From: Rhodoferax sediminis
Lineage (GTDB): Bacteria > Pseudomonadota > Gammaproteobacteria > Burkholderiales > Burkholderiaceae_C
Length of the DNA stretch: 64,000 bases
Assembly: GCF_006970865.1 (NCBI RefSeq)
Contig: NZ_CP035503.1
Coordinates: forward strand, 3,609,001-3,673,000
Direction: 5' to 3'
Shown here: positions 37,725 through 47,424 of the stretch, in pieces
How positions within the stretch are numbered: position 1 is the first letter of the stretch
How the letters are laid out: the number at the start of each line of letters is the position of its first letter
Made by a program: the position numbers and the translations under genes
Notes under the pieces: model-generated
What the model was told of the DNA's origin: nothing
Databases searched by the model: none
Seen by the model: the letters and a program-made list of their open reading frames with translations, nothing else

Positions 37725-38903
37725 TCAGGTGCCGAGAAACTCACCGACCGGCTTCAAGTCATCGACGCGGTCGCACACCGCCTTGATGGCCATCAAAATG
37801 GGCACGCCGAGCAGCAGCCCCCACACGCCCCACAGCCAGCCCCAGGCCAGCACCCCCACGAAGATCGCCACCGGATTCATGCTGGCGGCGCGACTGGTCA
37901 GCCAGGGCGTGATCGCGTAGCCTTCGATGCTGTGGATCACGAACGACACCAGGGCCACGAGCGCGGCCATCTCGAGCGTGCCGAACTGCAGGAAGCTGAC
38001 CATCGCCGATGCGCCTGCCACGACAATGGAGCCGATGTAGGGGATGAGGTTGAGGACGGCCGCCACAATGCCCCACACCGCGGCGTGCTCCAGACCTATC
38101 CACCAAAATGCGAGCCACGTGGCCAAGCCCACCAGGGTACTGGTGAACAGTTGCACCAGCAGGTAGCGCTGGATCTGCCCCGTGATTTCGTCGAGCGCCT
38201 GCAACGTGATTTTCTTTTTGCTGAAGGTCGGACCGGCAACTTTCACCAGTTTTCGGCGAAAAACGTCGCCGGAAGCGACCAGAAAGTAGGTGATGAACAT
38301 CACGACCAGCATCTGACCCAGCAGGCCGATCAGGCCGACGGTACCGCTCCACAGGTAGTCCTTGATGTCGAACCTGGGCCGCTCGACCTGCACCCGCGTC
38401 ACCCCCGGACTGGCAGCCGGCTTGGCGGCGCCACTGTCTTCTGCCGCCTGCTCCAGCTGGGTCGCGGCCTTTTGTACCGTCGCAATGGCGCTTTCCGACG
38501 CGCCGCGCCGCGCCCGCACCGACTGGCGCAGCTTTTGCGCCGCCACCGGCAGCGACTCGATCAATGAGGCGGCATCGTCGCTGAGTGAATAGACAGTCCA
38601 GCCGGCGCCTCCCAGCAGGGCGGCCAGCAGCACCGCCGCACCCAGCACACGCGGCACGTGCCAGCGCTGCATCCAGTCCACCACCGGCGACAAGGCGTAG
38701 CTGAACAGCACCCCGAGCAGCAGCGGGATGAACACGGCACTGGCCCAGCGCAGCACAAACAGGCTGCCCAGCAGCGCCAGCACCACCAGCGAGAGGCTAC
38801 GCACATCGACCGGCATGTGTAGCAGCACGCGTGGGTCTGGCGCCAGGGCCACGGTCTCGGCCGGCGGCAAGCCGGCAGCCGGCGTCGAAGAATCGTCTGT
38901 CAT
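37725..38903 (-). CDS. AI-2E family transporter (PerM/YdiK type)
   Basis: A 392-residue inner-membrane protein of the AI-2E transporter family. It has hydrophobic segments near residues 33-75 (LSLVVLALLGSLFVLRW...), 83-105, a soluble coiled stretch (~110-180), then about five more helices and the family segment YIGSIVVAGASAMVSFLQFG. The ATG at 38903 has AGGAAA in front. Members have been tied to AI-2 export or Na+/H+ exchange, so the substrate is open. It follows algR by 32 bases. Confidence 0.85.
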   Translation of the reverse strand: MTDDSSTPAAGLPPAETVALAPDPRVLLHMPVDVRSLSLVVLALLGSLFVLRWASAVFIPLLLGVLFSYALSPVVDWMQRWHVPRVLGAAVLLAALLGGAGWTVYSLSDDAASLIESLPVAAQKLRQSVRARRGASESAIATVQKAATQLEQAAEDSGAAKPAASPGVTRVQVERPRFDIKDYLWSGTVGLIGLLGQMLVVMFITYFLVASGDVFRRKLVKVAGPTFSKKKITLQALDEITGQIQRYLLVQLFTSTLVGLATWLAFWWIGLEHAAVWGIVAAVLNLIPYIGSIVVAGASAMVSFLQFGTLEMAALVALVSFVIHSIEGYAITPWLTSRAASMNPVAIFVGVLAWGWLWGVWGLLLGVPILMAIKAVCDRVDDLKPVGEFLGT

Positions 38904-38935
38904 GGGTGTTTCCTGTGGAGAAGATGGGTCAAGGC

Positions 38936-39688
38936 TCAATTGCCCGCGCCCGCAATCGTGTCCCGCACCGCGGGCAACTGCCGCCTCGATACCGCGAGCA
39001 CTTCTTCGGTGCCATTGAGCCGCACCGCCCAGCCTTCGCCCTCCTCGGGGTCGAAATGCTTTTCCAGGGCCCGCACCGCCTGGCGTGCGACCAGCGCGTT
39101 GCGGTGGATGCGCAGGAACCGCGGGGCATGGCGCTCTTCGAGTTCGCTCAGGCTGTCGTCGATGACGTAGCTGCGGGTGGCGGTGCGCACGGTCACGTAT
39201 TTAAGCTCGGCCTTGAGGTACACCACCTCTGCCAGCGGCACCCGTTCGGTCCGTCCGCGGTCCTGGATAACCAGGAAATCTTTCACGAAATCGGGCTGAA
39301 CCCCTTCCCTGGCGGTCACAATACGCTCTACTTTTTGTAGCGCCGCCTGCAGCCGCTCGAGCCGCACCGGCTTGGTCAGGTAGTCGACCGCCTCGAGCTC
39401 GAACGCCGTGACGGCATGTTCGGCATGAGCCGTGACAAACACCAGGGCGGGCGGCTGCGGCAGACTGCACAGGGTCTGTGCCAAGGCCAGGCCGTCGGTG
39501 CCTGGCATGTTGATATCCAGCAGCACCGCATCGAACGCGTGGCGCTGCAGCAGCTCCACCGCCTGCGCCGCGTTGGCCGCCTCGCCGCCCAGGATGGCCC
39601 GGGGCGAGGTGCACTCGCCCAGCAGCGTGCGCAGGCGCGAGCGGGCCAGCGCTTCGTCGTCCACCAGCAGCACGTTGAGGATCATCAT
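38936..39688 (-). CDS. LytTR-family response regulator (AlgR-like)
   Basis: A 250-residue two-component regulator. The receiver has Asp10-Asp11 and the phosphoacceptor Asp58 (VLLDINMPGTDG); the C-terminal LytTR DNA-binding domain is clear (VYLKAELKYVTVRTATRSYVIDDSLSEL, RIHRNALVA, shown here in parts). AAGG 8 bases before ATG 39688 sets the start. It pairs with the kinase at 39708 and stands next to argH and near hemC, as algR does in Pseudomonas aeruginosa, hence AlgR-like. That regulator controls minor pilin genes there. Confidence 0.9.
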   Translation of the reverse strand: MMILNVLLVDDEALARSRLRTLLGECTSPRAILGGEAANAAQAVELLQRHAFDAVLLDINMPGTDGLALAQTLCSLPQPPALVFVTAHAEHAVTAFELEAVDYLTKPVRLERLQAALQKVERIVTAREGVQPDFVKDFLVIQDRGRTERVPLAEVVYLKAELKYVTVRTATRSYVIDDSLSELEERHAPRFLRIHRNALVARQAVRALEKHFDPEEGEGWAVRLNGTEEVLAVSRRQLPAVRDTIAGAGN

Positions 39689-39707
39689 GTGCAGCACCTT
39701 CTGGCGT

Positions 39708-40754
39708 TCATGCGGGCACCTCGATCCGGGCCTGGAACACGCCGTCTTTCAGTGCCGTCTGGAACTGGCCCTGCACGTCGTGCAGCAGGCTCAGGCGGTC
39801 GCGCACGTTTTCCAGCGCCACGCCGTTGCCGGGCCGGCCGGGGGCGCTCACCGTGTTGGTGACCTTGATGACGACCGAGGTGCCGCGGCGCCGCGTCGAG
39901 ATCTTGACCTGGGCGCCCATCGCACTGGGTTCGACCCCGTGCCTGACGGCGTTTTCCACCAGCGGCTGCAACAGCAGCGGCGGCAGCCTGGCGTTGTCCG
40001 CCTGCCCGTCGAGCACCCACTCGACCCGCAGCCGCTCGCCAAAACGAACCTGTTCGATCGCCAGATAGCGCCGGGCCAGCGCAATTTCTTCAGCCAGCGT
40101 CACGGATTCGCCCTGATCGGCGAGCGCGTGGCGGAACAGGTCGCTCAGATCTTCCAGCATGGTCTCGGCACGCGCCGGGTCTTCGCGCACCAGCGCAATG
40201 GCGCTGTTCAGCGTGTTGAATAAAAAATGCGGGCGGATGCGCGCCTGCAGCTCGCTCAGGCGCGCGGCGGTGGCGGCCGGCGTGCGGCCCTTGGCGCGCA
40301 GCACCAGCGCGACCACCAGCAGGGCCGACAGCAAGGCGCCCAAAAACGCACTGGCCAGCCACGGCACCGATTCGCTAAATCCCGCCAGCGCCAGCAGGCC
40401 GCAGCCGTACAGACCCGCCAGCGCGCCGAGCGTGACGCCGGCCACGTACTGCCCCGCGCGCGGCAGGCGCGCCAGCGGCTTCTTGAGGCTGCAGGCGGCA
40501 ATCAGCCAGGCCAGCGTGGCGGGCAAGGCACCGCCCGTCAGCAGCGACAGGCGGCCCAGCCAGTCCAGGAAAGTGTGCGCCCCAAACATCGCCCCAACGG
40601 CGATCACCGCCTCCATGAACAGCACCGCGCGCAAAATCACACCCACATGGCAGGCGTCGAACACCAGCACCCTGGGCGGCGGCTGAAGCGGCGGCTCCAG
40701 GGCGGCCGGCGCCGACAGTTCCGAGAAGGTCGATAAAATTTGGGAGTCCTTCAT
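39708..40754 (-). CDS. LytS/AlgZ-type sensor histidine kinase
   Basis: A 348-residue membrane kinase. Four hydrophobic segments at about 37-57, 70-90, 103-125 and 130-152 form the sensor, followed by a His_kinase domain with His176 in [12 protein letters not shown] and a C-terminal ATPase domain ([27 protein letters not shown]). It lacks an external domain, like AlgZ/FimS. It is 19 bases from the regulator gene and divergent from argH (21-base gap). Confidence 0.9.
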   Translation of the reverse strand: MKDSQILSTFSELSAPAALEPPLQPPPRVLVFDACHVGVILRAVLFMEAVIAVGAMFGAHTFLDWLGRLSLLTGGALPATLAWLIAACSLKKPLARLPRAGQYVAGVTLGALAGLYGCGLLALAGFSESVPWLASAFLGALLSALLVVALVLRAKGRTPAATAARLSELQARIRPHFLFNTLNSAIALVREDPARAETMLEDLSDLFRHALADQGESVTLAEEIALARRYLAIEQVRFGERLRVEWVLDGQADNARLPPLLLQPLVENAVRHGVEPSAMGAQVKISTRRRGTSVVIKVTNTVSAPGRPGNGVALENVRDRLSLLHDVQGQFQTALKDGVFQARIEVPA

Positions 40755-40775
40755 TCACCAACATTATTGCCCCAC

Positions 40776-42191
40776 ATGTCCCAAAACCAACTCGATAAGA
40801 AATCCGAAGCGTGGTCGGCTCTGTTCTCGGAACCCATGAGCGAGTTGGTCCAGCGCTATACCGCCAGCGTATTTTTTGATAAACGGCTGTGGCAGGCCGA
40901 CATCGCCGGCTCGCTGGCGCACGCCGAGATGCTGGCCGCGCAGGGCATCATCGGCGCCGCCGACCATGCGGCCATTCAACAGGGTCTGGCGCAGATCGCG
41001 CAGGAAATCGAGTCGGGCGCGTTTGAATGGAAACTCGAACTGGAAGACGTGCACCTCAACATCGAGGCGCGCCTGACCCAGCTGGTGGGCGATGCCGGCA
41101 AGCGCCTGCACACCGGGCGCAGCCGCAACGACCAGGTCGCCACCGACGTGCGCCTGTGGCTGCGCGGCGAGATTGACCTGATTGCCGGCCTGCTGACCGC
41201 CCTGCAAAAGGCGTTGCTGGACATTGCCGAGAAGAACGTCGAGGTCATCCTGCCCGGCTTCACGCACCTGCAGGTGGCGCAGCCCGTGAGCTTCGGCCAC
41301 CATATGCTGGCCTATGTGGAAATGTTCAGCCGCGATGCCGAGCGCATGGCCGACGTGCGCCGGCGCGTGAACCGCCTGCCGCTCGGCGCTGCCGCGCTCG
41401 CCGGCACCAGCTACCCGCTGGACCGCGAACGCGTCGCCAGAACCCTGGGCATGGTCGATGAGCAGGGCCATGCCTGCATCTGCCAGAACAGCCTGGATGC
41501 CGTGAGCGACCGCGATTTCGCGATTGAATTCAGCGCGGCGGCCGCGCTCGCGATGATCCACATCAGCCGCCTCAGTGAAGAGTTGGTGCTGTGGATGAGC
41601 CAGAGTTTTGGTTTCATCGACATTGCCGACCGCTTTTGCACCGGCTCGTCGATCATGCCGCAGAAAAAGAATCCCGACGTGCCCGAACTGGCGCGCGGCA
41701 AGACCGGCCGCGTGGTCGGCCACCTGATGGGCCTGATCACGCTCATGAAAGGCCAGCCGCTGGCCTACAACAAGGACAACCAGGAAGACAAGGAGCCGCT
41801 GTTCGATACGGTGGACACCTTGAAGGACACACTGCGCATCTTTGCCGAGATGGTGGGCGGCATCACGGTCAAGCCGCAGGCCATGGAGCGCGCCGCGCTC
41901 AAGGGCTACGCCACGGCCACCGATCTGGCCGACTATATGGTCAAGAAAGGCCTGCCGTTCCGCGATGCGCACGAAGCCGTGGCGCACGCGGTGAAGGCGG
42001 CGATCGCCCACAAGGTGGACTTGTCCGAATTACCGCTGGACGTGCTCCAGCAGTTCAACCCGAAGATCGGGAAAGACGTGTACGACGTGCTCAGCCTGCG
42101 CGGCTCGCTCAATGCCCGTAACGTCCTCGGCGGCACCGCTCCCGCGCAAGTACGTGCGCAGATCACGCGGCACCGGGCGCGACTGACCTGA
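40776..42191 (+). CDS. argH: Argininosuccinate lyase
   Basis: ArgH splits argininosuccinate into arginine and fumarate, the last step of arginine synthesis. 471 residues. The superfamily signature [12 protein letters not shown] (290-301) carries the catalytic Ser loop; the substrate-binding [13 protein letters not shown] and [10 protein letters not shown] are present. Twelve in-frame upstream codons are not used because they read back into the divergent kinase. Confidence 0.97.
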   Translation: MSQNQLDKKSEAWSALFSEPMSELVQRYTASVFFDKRLWQADIAGSLAHAEMLAAQGIIGAADHAAIQQGLAQIAQEIESGAFEWKLELEDVHLNIEARLTQLVGDAGKRLHTGRSRNDQVATDVRLWLRGEIDLIAGLLTALQKALLDIAEKNVEVILPGFTHLQVAQPVSFGHHMLAYVEMFSRDAERMADVRRRVNRLPLGAAALAGTSYPLDRERVARTLGMVDEQGHACICQNSLDAVSDRDFAIEFSAAAALAMIHISRLSEELVLWMSQSFGFIDIADRFCTGSSIMPQKKNPDVPELARGKTGRVVGHLMGLITLMKGQPLAYNKDNQEDKEPLFDTVDTLKDTLRIFAEMVGGITVKPQAMERAALKGYATATDLADYMVKKGLPFRDAHEAVAHAVKAAIAHKVDLSELPLDVLQQFNPKIGKDVYDVLSLRGSLNARNVLGGTAPAQVRAQITRHRARLT

Positions 42192-42226
42192 AGCCGCCCG
42201 GCCCCGGGTGCGCGGCCAGGTGCGGC

Positions 42227-42243
42227 CTTAAGCCTGGCCTAAG
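42227..42243 (+). promoter_or_regulatory. PmrA-box-like direct repeat before the regulator gene
   Basis: CTTAAG-N5-CCTAAG, a direct repeat of a half-site with the 5-base spacing of PmrA/BasR boxes. A -10-like CATAAT follows 11 bases later (42255-42260), so the second half-site occupies the -35 position, as at activated OmpR-type promoters. Probably autoregulation by the downstream regulator. Confidence 0.6.
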
Positions 42244-42284
42244 CCGCGGCGACCCATAATCTTTTCAACCCGAGGACCGAAAAG

Positions 42285-42944
42285 ATGCGATTGCTGCTGG
42301 TCGAAGACGACTCCATGATCGGCGAGGCCGTGCTGGACCTGTTGCGCTCCGAGCACTACGCCGTGGACTGGGTCAGGGACGGCGCCATGGCCGATACCGC
42401 GCTGGGCACGCAGAAATATGACCTCGTGCTGCTGGACCTGGGCCTGCCCCGGCGCGACGGCATCGAGGTGCTGCGCAGCTTGCGCGCGCGCCACGAAACC
42501 GTGCCGGTACTGATCGCCACGGCGCGCGACGCGGTGGGCGACCGCGTCGCCGGCCTGGACGCGGGCGCCGACGACTACGTGGTCAAACCCTACGACACAG
42601 ACGAGCTGCTGGCCCGCATCCGCGCGCTGCTGCGGCGCAGCGCCGGGCGCGGCGAGCCGGCGTTCGAGCACAGGGGCGTGAGCCTGAACCCGGCCACGCG
42701 CGAGGCCAGCGTCAACGGCGAGGCGGTGAATCTGTCGGCGCGCGAGTGGGCCGTGCTCGAGCCCCTGCTGGCGCGCCCCGGCATGGTGCTGTCGCGGACC
42801 CAGCTGGAAGAAAAACTCTACAGCTGGAAGGACGACATCAGCAGCAATGCCGTGGAGGTCTACATCCATGGCCTGCGCAAGAAACTGGGCAGCGAACTGA
42901 TCCAGACGGTGCGCGGCCTGGGCTACCTGGTGCCGCGGCAATGA
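42285..42944 (+). CDS. OmpR-family response regulator (PmrA/QseB-like)
   Basis: A 219-residue regulator: receiver with Glu7/Asp8/Asp9 and phosphoacceptor Asp51 (VLLDLGLPRRDG), Lys in VVKPYDTDELLARI, then a winged-helix DNA-binding domain (LSAREWAVLEPLLARPG, SSNAVEVYIHGLRKKLG, TVRGLGYLVPRQ). Best match by eye is the PmrA/QseB/TctD group. It overlaps its kinase gene (ATGA). Paired PmrA-like boxes precede it and the protease at 45856. Confidence 0.93.
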   Translation: MRLLLVEDDSMIGEAVLDLLRSEHYAVDWVRDGAMADTALGTQKYDLVLLDLGLPRRDGIEVLRSLRARHETVPVLIATARDAVGDRVAGLDAGADDYVVKPYDTDELLARIRALLRRSAGRGEPAFEHRGVSLNPATREASVNGEAVNLSAREWAVLEPLLARPGMVLSRTQLEEKLYSWKDDISSNAVEVYIHGLRKKLGSELIQTVRGLGYLVPRQ

Positions 42945-44284
42945 ATCCCCCTGCCACCCACTCTTTGCGCAAACGCCTGCTGTTTTTTTTGCTGCTGGCG
43001 ATCTTGCTGGCCTCTGTGGTGCAGGGGGTTTCGGCGTATCGCGGTGCGCTGCAGCAGGCCGACGACATGTTCGACTACCACCTGCAGCAGATGGCGCGTT
43101 CGCTGCGCGGCGGCATCCCGCTCGGGCCGCCTGCGCCCGACAGTGACGCACCGGGCGATTTCGACTTCTACGTCCAGATCTGGGGCCCGGACGGCGCCCA
43201 GATCTTCCGCTCGGCCCCCAGGGCGCTGCCGCCGCAGGCCGTGCTCGGGTTTTCCGACGTGACCGTGGGTGGCACCAGCTACCGCGTGTATTCCGTGCAG
43301 ACGCCGCTGCAAACCGTGCAGATCGCACAGAACATGAGCGCCCGGCTGGCGCGCGCGCGCGCCCTGGCCGCGCACGCGGTGCTGCCCATCGCGCTGATGG
43401 CGCCGCTGCTCATGCTGGTGGTGTGGTGGGTGATCAGCCGTTCGCTGGCACCGGTGGAGCGCACGCGCCGCCAGGTGGCCAGTCGCAGCGCCGGTGACCT
43501 CTCGCCCCTGCCGGGCGAGGGCCTGCCCGAAGAAGTGCGTCCGCTGGTCGATGAGCTCAATTTGCTGCTGGGTCGGGTACGCACGGCGTTCGACGCGCAA
43601 ACCCAGTTCGTGGCGAATGCGGCGCATGAACTGCGCTCCCCGCTCACGGCCCTGAAACTGCAGGCCCAGGCGCTGCGCCGCAGCGGCGACGAGGCCGCAC
43701 GCGAAGTATCCGTGGCGCGCCTGAACCAGGGCATCGACCGCGCGATCCGGCTGGTCGAGCAACTCCTTGCGCTGGCCCGCGAGGAAGCCGGTCCGGGACA
43801 CCCGGCTGCCAGCGAGCGGCTGAATCTGCAGGATGCGGTGCAATTCGCCGTGGCCGACGTGTTGCCGCAGGCCCAGGCTCGCCACATCGATCTGGGCGTG
43901 GGAGACACCGAACCCGCCTGGGTTCGCGGCCAGCTTGACGCCTTGCGCATCCTGCTGCGCAATCTGCTGGACAACGCGCTCAAGTACACACCGGCGCCGG
44001 GCCGGGTCGATGTCGCGCTGCGCATCGTGGGCGCGCACGCCGTGCTGGTGGTGGAGGACAGCGGGCCGGGTATAGCCCCGCTTGACCGCCCGCGCGTGTT
44101 CGACCGTTTCTTTCGCGCCGCCAGTGACTCGGGGGCCAGCGGCAGCGGACTGGGGCTGGCCATCGTCAAGACCATCGCCGATCGCCACGGTGCGACGCTC
44201 AGGCTCGATCGGTCTGAACGCCTCGGCGGTCTGCAGGTCGAGGTGCGCTTCCCGCTGGCGGACTCAGCGCCGGCAAGGGATTGA
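42941..44284 (+). CDS. Two-component sensor histidine kinase
   Basis: A 447-residue kinase: helix 1 (about 12-33), a periplasmic domain of ~110 residues with an Asp/Pro-rich segment (PPAPDSDAPGDFDFY), helix 2 (~147-168), a HAMP-like linker, the HisKA domain with His229 (NAAHELRSPLTAL) and the ATPase domain (LLDNALKYTP, VVEDSGPGIAP, GSGLGLAIVKTIADRHG). Acidic residues in the periplasmic part could bind cations, as in PmrB, but this is inference. Partner of the regulator before it. Confidence 0.92.
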   Translation: MNPPATHSLRKRLLFFLLLAILLASVVQGVSAYRGALQQADDMFDYHLQQMARSLRGGIPLGPPAPDSDAPGDFDFYVQIWGPDGAQIFRSAPRALPPQAVLGFSDVTVGGTSYRVYSVQTPLQTVQIAQNMSARLARARALAAHAVLPIALMAPLLMLVVWWVISRSLAPVERTRRQVASRSAGDLSPLPGEGLPEEVRPLVDELNLLLGRVRTAFDAQTQFVANAAHELRSPLTALKLQAQALRRSGDEAAREVSVARLNQGIDRAIRLVEQLLALAREEAGPGHPAASERLNLQDAVQFAVADVLPQAQARHIDLGVGDTEPAWVRGQLDALRILLRNLLDNALKYTPAPGRVDVALRIVGAHAVLVVEDSGPGIAPLDRPRVFDRFFRAASDSGASGSGLGLAIVKTIADRHGATLRLDRSERLGGLQVEVRFPLADSAPARD

Positions 44285-44379
44285 GGCCCGGCCCCGCTGG
44301 CTTCTTGATGGAGGCTTGAACTGGCTCGGAACATCCTGAGCTGCGTTAGGATGCGACACCTCCTCCACCGCGCCCTGCC

Positions 44380-45759
44380 TTGCTAATCCTCGGTCACTTT
44401 GTCTTCGTCCTGATCTGCCTGTTGATTTATGCGATCAACACCCACGTCGGCGGGCAGCGCCGTCATCCGTCGGCCGCCATCGCGTGGGTGCTGCTTATTG
44501 CCCTGCTGCCGTACATCGGCCTGCCGTTCTATCTTTTCTTTGGATCGCGCAAGTTTGTGAGGCCGCCACGCCATCCCGGCGCCGTGACGGATGGGTATGA
44601 CGACACACCGCGGGCCGCGGCCATCGCCACGCTGGAAGGCATGGGCCTGGCCGCGCCCCAGCCCCAGCGGGCCGTGCGCTTCCATGCCGATGGCCACGCG
44701 GCGTGGAACGAACTGTTGGCCGTGATCGGCAGCGCCCAAAGCCGGCTGGACATCTGCACCTATGTTCTCGCCAATGACGAGGTGGGCCAGCGTGTGGTGC
44801 GCCTGCTGCAGGACCGGGCCGGCGCCGGCGTGCGCGTGCGCCTGCTGCTCGATGCGGTGGGCAGCCTGCGCACCTCGCGTCAGCAGATCGAACGGCTGCG
44901 CGCGGCCGGCGTGGAGGTGCGCTGGTTCATGCCCCTGCTGCACAACCCGATGCGCGGGCGCGTGAACCTGCGCAACCACCGCAAACTGGCAATTGCCGAC
45001 GGGAGGCATGTGTGGAGCGGCGGGCGCAACCTGGCAGCGGAATACTTCACGGGCGATGGCCGCACGCCGCCGTGGATCGATTTGAGTTTCACCGTGCACG
45101 GCCCGCTCGCGGGCGAGGCGCTGGACCTGTTTGAATCGCATTGGCGCCACACCAGCGGCCCACAGGAAAACAGTCGCCAAAAAACCGCACCGGAGTCGGC
45201 CGGACCAGCGCCCGGCCCGGGCCAGCACCTGGCCCAGATGGTGCCCAGCGGCCCGGATCAGGCCGAGGACACGGTCCACGCACTACTGCTGACCGCGATC
45301 TACCGGGCGCGCCAGCGGGTGGTGGCCGTGACGCCCTACTTCGTGCCGGACGACAACCTGTTGACCGCCCTGCGCCTGGCCGCCCAGCGCGGTGTGCGTG
45401 TGGAACTGATCGTGCCAGCCCGCTCCAACCACCGGCTGGCCGATATTGCGCGCCCGCGCGCCATGCGCGATCTCGCGGCGGCCGGTGCGCAGGTGCGGCT
45501 TACAGCCGGCATGACACATGCCAAGGCGATCGTGGTGGACGACACGCTGGCCCTGTGCGGCTCGCTCAACCTGGACGCACGCAGCCTGTTCCTGAACTTC
45601 GAGCTGATGGTGGCTTTTTATGCGGCCGAAGACATCGCGGCCGTCGACCACTGGATCGCCGCCAACTTCCGCGGCGCGCGCCGCTATGTAGCGCGCGCCG
45701 CATCGCTGTGGCGCGACATCCTGGAGGGTCTGGTGCGCTGGCTGGGCTTCCAGATCTGA
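44380..45759 (+). CDS. Cardiolipin synthase
   Basis: A phospholipase D-family enzyme that joins two phosphatidylglycerols or similar lipids. 459 residues from a TTG start (no in-frame ATG near the N terminus). Two N-terminal membrane segments with the PLDc_N pattern (AIAWVLLIALLPYIGLPFY, then FGSRK), and two HKD motifs: NHRKLAIADGRHVWSGGRN and THAKAIVVDDTLALCGSLN. A low-complexity insert (about 263-282, Pro/Gly/Ala) separates the halves. It follows the kinase by 95 bases on the same strand, and the envelope theme fits. Confidence 0.9.
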   Translation: MLILGHFVFVLICLLIYAINTHVGGQRRHPSAAIAWVLLIALLPYIGLPFYLFFGSRKFVRPPRHPGAVTDGYDDTPRAAAIATLEGMGLAAPQPQRAVRFHADGHAAWNELLAVIGSAQSRLDICTYVLANDEVGQRVVRLLQDRAGAGVRVRLLLDAVGSLRTSRQQIERLRAAGVEVRWFMPLLHNPMRGRVNLRNHRKLAIADGRHVWSGGRNLAAEYFTGDGRTPPWIDLSFTVHGPLAGEALDLFESHWRHTSGPQENSRQKTAPESAGPAPGPGQHLAQMVPSGPDQAEDTVHALLLTAIYRARQRVVAVTPYFVPDDNLLTALRLAAQRGVRVELIVPARSNHRLADIARPRAMRDLAAAGAQVRLTAGMTHAKAIVVDDTLALCGSLNLDARSLFLNFELMVAFYAAEDIAAVDHWIAANFRGARRYVARAASLWRDILEGLVRWLGFQI

Positions 45760-45782
45760 CGCTGCCTGCGGCGCCGCGCCCC

Positions 45783-45799
45783 TTTAAGTTTCACCTAAG
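45783..45799 (+). promoter_or_regulatory. PmrA-box-like direct repeat before the Do protease
   Basis: TTTAAG-N5-CCTAAG with a -10-like CATAGT 10 bases later (45810-45815). Sequence, spacing and promoter position match the box at 42227-42243, which suggests control by the same regulator. Confidence 0.6.
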
Positions 45800-45855
45800 C
45801 GGGCCTGCCCATAGTTGGATCATCGATATCGATTCAACCCACAGGAGCACAGCCC

Positions 45856-47349
45856 ATGAAAACCGTATCCCTGAAAAGCACACGCCTGGTGATCGCGCTG
45901 CTCGCCGCCGGCGTCATTGGCGGCGCCGGTGTGACTGCCTTCCACGCCGAGCGCGCTCATGCGGCGCCGGCGCCGGTGGTCGCCACCAGCCTGTCCCCAT
46001 CGAGCATCACCCCGACGGCCTTGCCGGACTTTGCGCAAATTACCCAGCGCTACGGCCCGGCGGTGGTCAACATCACCGTTACCGGCCTGACCAAGACTTC
46101 CAATGAGCTACCCATGGCCGGGCGCAACGGGCAGGACGATCCGTTTGGCAACGACCCTTTCTTTGAGTTCTTCCGCCGCTTCCAGCAGGGACAGGGTGGC
46201 CAGGGGGTGCCGCGCGAAGTTCCCTCGCGAGCCGAGGGTTCGGGCTTCATCATCAATCCGAACGGCATCATCCTGACCAATGCGCACGTGGTGCGCAACG
46301 CGAAGGAAGTGATTGTCAAGCTCACCGATCACCGTGAGTTTCGCGCCAAGGTGCTGGGCGCGGACCCGAAGACCGATGTGGCGGTGCTCAAGATCGACGC
46401 CAGGAACCTGCCCGTGGTGGCGCTGGGCAGTTCCCGCGACCTCCGGGTAGGCGAGTGGGTGCTGGCCATTGGCTCACCGTTCGGCTTTGAAAACTCCGTG
46501 ACCGCCGGGGTGGTGAGCGCCAAGGGCCGCTCGTTGCCGGGCGACAGCGCCGTTCCGTTCATCCAGACCGACGTGGCCGTCAATCCCGGCAATTCGGGCG
46601 GCCCGCTGTTCAACACGCGCGGCCAGGTGATTGGCATCAACTCGCAAATCTACAGCCAGACTGGAGGTTTCGAAGGGCTGTCGTTTGCCATTCCGATCGA
46701 CACGGCACTCAAGATCGAGCAAAAACTGGCGGCCACCGGCAAGGTCGAGCATGCCCGGCTAGGGGTCTCTGTGCAGGACGTCAACCAGACGCTGGCAAAT
46801 TCCTTCAAGCTTGCCACGCCCGAAGGCGCGCTGGTCTCCAGCGTGGAAAAAGGCAGCCCGGCCGACAAGGCCGGCCTGCAATCGGGCGACGTGATCCAGA
46901 GCGTGAATGGCCAGCCCATCGTGTCGTCCGGCGACCTGCCTCCCATCATCAGCATGGACGCCCCCGGCGACACGGTCAAGCTCGGAGTCTGGCGCAACGG
47001 CAGCGCGACAACGCTCACGGCCAAGCTCGGCGATGCCGACGAAAAAACTGCGACGGTGGCCAGCAGCGCCAATGTGGCCGGCCACGGCCAGCTCGGGCTG
47101 GTACTGCGGCCCCTGCAGGGCGATGAAAAGCAGCAAGCCGGTGCTGACCACGGCGTTCTGATCGAAGACGCCAGCGGCCCGGCGGCCATGGCGGGCATCC
47201 AGTCCGGTGACGTGCTGCTGGCGGTCAATGGCACGCCCGTCAAGAGTGTCGAGCAGGTGCGCTCGGCGCTGGTCAAATCGGGCAAGTCGGTTGCCTTGTT
47301 GATCCAGCGCGGTGACGACAAGATTTTTGTCCCGGTACAACTGGGTTGA
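45856..47349 (+). CDS. Do-family serine endopeptidase (DegP/DegQ-like)
   Basis: A periplasmic HtrA protease, 497 residues. Signal peptide-like start (MKTVSLKSTRLVIALLAAGV, cleavage possibly after AHA). His144 (TNAHVV), Asp174 (TDVAV) and Ser247 (NPGNSGGP) form the triad; a Gly/Gln-rich Q-linker-like loop is at 104-122; two PDZ domains follow. It is a paralogue of mucD but sits next to a two-component system and has a PmrA-like box in front. CAGGAGCACAG is the ribosome site. Confidence 0.95.
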   Translation: MKTVSLKSTRLVIALLAAGVIGGAGVTAFHAERAHAAPAPVVATSLSPSSITPTALPDFAQITQRYGPAVVNITVTGLTKTSNELPMAGRNGQDDPFGNDPFFEFFRRFQQGQGGQGVPREVPSRAEGSGFIINPNGIILTNAHVVRNAKEVIVKLTDHREFRAKVLGADPKTDVAVLKIDARNLPVVALGSSRDLRVGEWVLAIGSPFGFENSVTAGVVSAKGRSLPGDSAVPFIQTDVAVNPGNSGGPLFNTRGQVIGINSQIYSQTGGFEGLSFAIPIDTALKIEQKLAATGKVEHARLGVSVQDVNQTLANSFKLATPEGALVSSVEKGSPADKAGLQSGDVIQSVNGQPIVSSGDLPPIISMDAPGDTVKLGVWRNGSATTLTAKLGDADEKTATVASSANVAGHGQLGLVLRPLQGDEKQQAGADHGVLIEDASGPAAMAGIQSGDVLLAVNGTPVKSVEQVRSALVKSGKSVALLIQRGDDKIFVPVQLG

Positions 47350-47364
47350 CCCACGCACAGAAAA

Positions 47365-47384
47365 GGGCCGGCGCAGGCCGGCCC
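47365..47384. terminator. GC-rich hairpin after the Do protease
   Basis: GGGCCGGC-gcag-GCCGGCCC, an 8-bp perfect stem 15 bases after the stop codon. No T-run follows, so termination is only possible. Confidence 0.45.
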
Positions 47385-47424
47385 CCACTCCCGTTACCAT
47401 TGCGGTCACACCGAGGAGACTTTC

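Noticed and set aside
39325..39341. Possible repeat core in the AlgR-like gene (GCTCTACTTTTTGTAGC)
   Set aside because: Arms mismatch and no family tail, so chance is likely; the similar site in ppc near 36684 was dropped for the same reason.
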